Shown here: positions 5,810 to 8,099 of the stretch, piece after piece
How positions within the stretch are numbered: position 1 is the first letter of the stretch
Layout of the letters: each line of letters starts with the position of its first letter
NCBI GenBank assembly: GCA_031254795.1
Contig: JAIRTS010000156.1
Coordinates: 1-8,099 of the forward strand
DNA length: 8,099 nucleotides
Direction: 5' to 3'
Source of the DNA: Treponema sp.
GTDB taxonomy: Bacteria; Spirochaetota; Spirochaetia; Treponematales; Breznakiellaceae
Program-made: the position numbers and the translations under genes
The notes under the pieces: generated by a model
What the model saw: the letters and a program-made list of their open reading frames with translations, nothing else
Told to the model about the DNA's origin: nothing
The model's database searches: none

Positions 5810-5826
5810 AGCGCAAAGGAAATAGT

Positions 5827-7209
5827 ATGGCACATAAAGGACACATTACACAGGTTATGGGACCGGTGGTTGACGTGCGTTTTGAACAGGGAGAAGTTCC
5901 GGCGCTCCTGAACGCGCTGGAAGTCGCGGTCGCGGGGCGGAAGATGACACTGGAAGTGTTGCAACACATCGGCGACAACCGCGCGCGTTGCGTGGCGATG
6001 TCCGCGACTGAAGGGCTTGCCCGCGGGCTTGAAGTTGAAGACTCAGGCGGACCCATAAGCGTGCCGGTCGGAGACGACGTGCTTGGACGGATGTTCAACG
6101 TAACCGGCGCGCCTATTGATGACAAAGGGGCTTTTTCCGCTAAAGAGTACGCTTCGATACACCGCGCCGCGCCCTGTTTTGAGGAACAGAAGCCGGCGAC
6201 CGAGATTCTTGAAACCGGCGTCAAGGTGATAGACCTGATCGCCCCCTACGCGAAAGGCGGCAAAATCGGGCTGTTCGGCGGCGCGGGCGTAGGCAAAACC
6301 GTCGTCATCATGGAACTGATACGGAACATAGCCACCGAACACTCCGGGTATTCGGTGTTCTCCGGCGTGGGCGAGCGTTCCCGCGAAGGCGCCGATCTGT
6401 GGAAAGATATGAACGATTCTGGGGTGGCCGCCAAAACCGCCCTTGTGTTCGGCCAGATGAATGAGCCGCCCGGCGCGCGTATGCGCGTGGCGCTTGCGGG
6501 GCTTACCATGGCGGAGCATTTCCGCGATCAGGGCGGGCAGGACGTGCTGCTCTTCATCGACAATATTTTCCGCTTCATTCAGGCGGGCGCCGAGGTTTCC
6601 GCCCTGTTGGGGCGCATACCAAGCGCGGTGGGCTATCAACCCACCCTCGCCAACGAGATGGGCGCGTTGCAGGAGCGCATCGCCAGCACCTCCCGCGGGT
6701 CCATCACCAGCGTCCAGGCGGTGTACGTACCCGCCGATGACCTCACGGATCCGGCGCCCGCGACCACTTTCGCCCACCTTGACGCCACCACCGTGCTTTC
6801 GCGGAACATCGTCGAACTGGGCATCTATCCGGCGGTCGATCCGCTCGCCTCAACCTCCCGCATACTGGAGCCGCTGACTGTGGGCGACGAGCATTACGAC
6901 ACGGCGCGGCGTGTTCAGCAGATCTTGCAACGGTACAAGGAATTGCAGGACATCATCGCCATTCTGGGCATGGACGAGCTTTCCGCTGAGGACAAACTCA
7001 TCGTCTCCCGCGCCCGCAAGGTGCAGCGCTTTTTCAGCCAGCCCTTCTTTGTGGGCGAGAAGTTCACCGGCATTCCGGGCCGCTACGTGCCGCTCAAGGA
7101 AACCATCCGCGGCTTCAAGCAAATCCTTGACGGCGAGTGCGACGCGCTGCCGGAGCAGGCGTTCTTCATGGCGGGCGCCATAGAAGACGTCATAAACAGG
7201 GCGCAATAA
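5827..7209 (+). CDS. atpD: ATP synthase F1 subunit beta (catalytic)
   Basis: Catalytic subunit that makes or hydrolyses ATP. 460 residues, normal length. The Walker A loop is GGAGVGKT (151-158, K157, T158); the Walker B strand is VLLFIDN (240-246, D245). The catalytic glutamate is E183 in GERSREGADLW, where the usual sequence is GERTREGNDLY/W; the T-to-S and N-to-A changes are uncommon. The QMNEPPGAR block (210-218) and the signature PAVDPLASTS (335-344) are present. The torque-bearing loop is DELSAED (383-389), with alanine in place of the usual glutamate of DELSEED. Ribosome binding site AAAGGAA at 5815-5821. The stop codon overlaps the atpC start (TAATG). Confidence 0.98.
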   Translation: MAHKGHITQVMGPVVDVRFEQGEVPALLNALEVAVAGRKMTLEVLQHIGDNRARCVAMSATEGLARGLEVEDSGGPISVPVGDDVLGRMFNVTGAPIDDKGAFSAKEYASIHRAAPCFEEQKPATEILETGVKVIDLIAPYAKGGKIGLFGGAGVGKTVVIMELIRNIATEHSGYSVFSGVGERSREGADLWKDMNDSGVAAKTALVFGQMNEPPGARMRVALAGLTMAEHFRDQGGQDVLLFIDNIFRFIQAGAEVSALLGRIPSAVGYQPTLANEMGALQERIASTSRGSITSVQAVYVPADDLTDPAPATTFAHLDATTVLSRNIVELGIYPAVDPLASTSRILEPLTVGDEHYDTARRVQQILQRYKELQDIIAILGMDELSAEDKLIVSRARKVQRFFSQPFFVGEKFTGIPGRYVPLKETIRGFKQILDGECDALPEQAFFMAGAIEDVINRAQ

Positions 7210-7634
7210 TGGCGGCGTTATTCCCGTTTGAAATTCACACTCCCTATCGCAGGTTTTATTCGGATGCGGTGGAATGCATCGTCGTGTCGCTCGTTGACGG
7301 CGAGATCGGAGTGTACGCGGGGCATACGTTCTTCACCGCTCCCACGCAGGCGGGCATTGTCAAAATAAAAGACAAAAAAGGCGTGTGGCAGTCCGCCTGC
7401 GCCACCGAGGGAATCCTTGAAGTGAAGGGTCACAAGTCGGTTTTGCTCGTTGACGCGGCTGAATTGCCCGAAGAGATAGACTATGATCGCGCTGTTGAAG
7501 AAAAAAGACGCGCTGAAGACGCTATACACAACGGCGGCGGGTTTACGTTTGAGGTTGACAGGGCGAAGATCAGCCTGGCGCGAGCGGAAGCCCGGTTAAA
7601 AGCGTGGGGAATGCGGGCGAAAAAGGCGGAGTGA
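7209..7634 (+). CDS. atpC: ATP synthase F1 subunit epsilon
   Basis: Central-stalk subunit linking gamma to the c-ring and able to inhibit ATP hydrolysis. 141 residues: an N-terminal beta-sandwich (about 1-86, with F-x-I-H-T-P at 7-11 and DGEIGVYAGH at 30-39) and a C-terminal helical hairpin (about 88-141). I chose the ATG at 7209, which shares its A with the TAA stop of atpD; a longer in-frame start at 7137 would lie wholly inside atpD and add 24 residues unlike the family. The first C-terminal helix begins EIDYDRA (89-95), which fits the I/L-D-x-x-R-A ATP-binding motif described for Bacillus epsilon subunits. Translation probably depends on coupling with atpD, as only a weak purine stretch precedes the ATG. 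Last gene of the operon. Confidence 0.95.
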   Translation: MAALFPFEIHTPYRRFYSDAVECIVVSLVDGEIGVYAGHTFFTAPTQAGIVKIKDKKGVWQSACATEGILEVKGHKSVLLVDAAELPEEIDYDRAVEEKRRAEDAIHNGGGFTFEVDRAKISLARAEARLKAWGMRAKKAE

Positions 7635-7642
7635 GCGGGACG

Positions 7643-7670
7643 GCGCGCTTGACGTGCGTGTCAAACGCGC
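7643..7670 (+). terminator. Imperfect stem-loop after atpC, possible operon end
   Basis: GCGCG-C-TTGAC (7643-7653) pairs with GTCAA-A-CGCGC (7660-7670), two 5-bp blocks split by one C/A mismatch, around a six-base loop. It starts eight bases after the atpC stop. No T run follows, so intrinsic termination is doubtful; it may protect the 3' end or mark a Rho-dependent end between the convergent genes. Confidence 0.3.
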
Positions 7671-7717
7671 GAATTCAGGAACATTATCGAAAAGGAGCCG
7701 GAATTCGAGATATTCTG

Positions 7718-8033
7718 TCAGCTTCGGGGCTTGTGCAATTCACGGCGAAAATCGCGCGGAGTTTTGCCGTAATGACGCTTGAAAAGACGGTTGAAATAGT
7801 TTATATCCAGAAAGCCGCGCTGTTCGGCGGCCTCCTGAATGCGCGACGCGGTGTCCCGCAATAATATGCCGGCGAGCCGTATGCGTCTTTTGACAAGGCG
7901 GCACGGGTTCGCCGGTTTCCCGCTTAAACAGGACTGAAAAATAATCGAGATAATGATAAAGCTTCGCCGCAAAACAATGAAGAGACGTGGGATACTGCAA
8001 GCGGGAACTCGTCCATTTCAGAGATATTGACAA
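7718..8033 (-). pseudogene. Frameshifted C-terminal DNA-binding domain of an AraC/XylS-family regulator
   Basis: Two minus-strand frames together encode the double helix-turn-helix domain of an AraC-type regulator. The upstream frame (open 8033 to 7740) carries the first motif, SLHCFAAKLYHYLDYFSVLF then KRETGEP. The downstream frame (about 7903 to the TGA at 7718) carries the linker helix, RIRLAGILLRDT, and the second motif, EAAEQRGFLDINYFNRLFKR followed by HYGKTPRDFRR. The switch lies near 7896-7906. Comparison with the family spacing suggests about five bases are missing between GEP and LVKRR, so neither frame alone makes a working protein. A third frame, open from the window edge (8097) to 7924, could hold the more upstream part, implying a second shift, but this is unclear. 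The gene converges on the ATP synthase operon and continues past the right edge. A sequencing error cannot be excluded. Confidence 0.7.
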
Positions 8034-8065
8034 AAGCCGCGTTATTCGCAGGCGGGTCCAATACC

Positions 8066-8081
8066 CCGCCCTTTAGGGCGG
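8066..8081. repeat. Small GC-rich palindrome near the right edge
   Basis: CCGCCC (8066-8071), loop TTTA, GGGCGG (8076-8081) form a perfect 6-bp stem. On the plus strand it is followed by TTTC only, so it is a weak terminator candidate. Short GC stems with such a loop also occur at the ends of IS200/IS605-type elements, but there is no transposase in view. It sits within or just beyond the broken regulator gene. Confidence 0.4.
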
Positions 8082-8099
8082 TTTCAATAGCGGCATCCG

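Noticed and set aside
7604..7864. 86-codon plus-strand ORF after atpC
   Set aside because: It is mainly antisense to the well-matched AraC-type helix-turn-helix coding sequence and resembles nothing known to me.
8031..8099. IS200/IS605 end suggested by the CCGCCC-TTTA-GGGCGG hairpin
   Set aside because: No transposase or TnpB sequence is visible, and one short palindrome is not sufficient evidence for a mobile element.
1..8099. CRISPR array, tRNA or rRNA genes
   Set aside because: No regularly spaced identical repeats, cloverleaf-like sequence or rRNA-like sequence was found on either strand.

Overview
The window holds a complete bacterial F-type (F1Fo) ATP synthase operon on the + strand. 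Its order is atpB-atpE-atpF-atpH-atpA-atpG-atpD-atpC (subunits a, c, b, delta, alpha, gamma, beta, epsilon), from about 894 to 7634. The first gene of the transcription unit (368-880) is not atpI. It is a 170-residue all-helical protein resembling the RsbRD N-terminal (stressosome co-antagonist) domain without a STAS domain. All eight ATP synthase subunits look intact, and the nucleotide-binding, stator-arginine and proton-carboxylate residues are in place.

Layout. 1-83 is the start of a minus-strand gene running off the left edge, probably a tyrosine recombinase/integrase. 84-367 is a divergent intergenic region with a strong extended -10 promoter (333-361). Its predicted start point falls on the ATG at 368, so the first message may be leaderless. 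881-1634 is atpB. 1635-1913 is a non-coding, repeat- and hairpin-rich gap. 1914-3278 is atpE-atpF-atpH. 3279-3366 is a short gap with a second promoter-like site. 3367-5760 is atpA-atpG. 5761-5826 is a gap dominated by a perfect 11-bp inverted repeat. 5827-7634 is atpD-atpC, overlapping by one base. 7635-7717 is a short gap with an imperfect stem-loop. 7718-8099 on the minus strand is the C-terminal DNA-binding part of an AraC-family regulator, broken by a frameshift.

How the genes work together. a and c form the ion path and rotor ring, b and delta the peripheral stalk, alpha and beta the catalytic hexamer, and gamma and epsilon the central stalk. Three gaps inside the operon share a GTTTTGGRAAAAGCG-like motif and hairpins, which suggests a dispersed intergenic repeat family in this genome. 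They may also set RNA ends that tune subunit ratios.

Organism. The moderately GC-rich, purine-rich DNA, the RsbRD-like protein, the recombinase start and the hairpin repeats faintly resemble gut-associated spirochaetes (Treponema-like) from memory, but an anaerobic clostridial or other lineage cannot be excluded. If it is a treponeme, an F-type enzyme would be notable because the well-known species use V/A-type ATPases. The taxonomic guess is low confidence.
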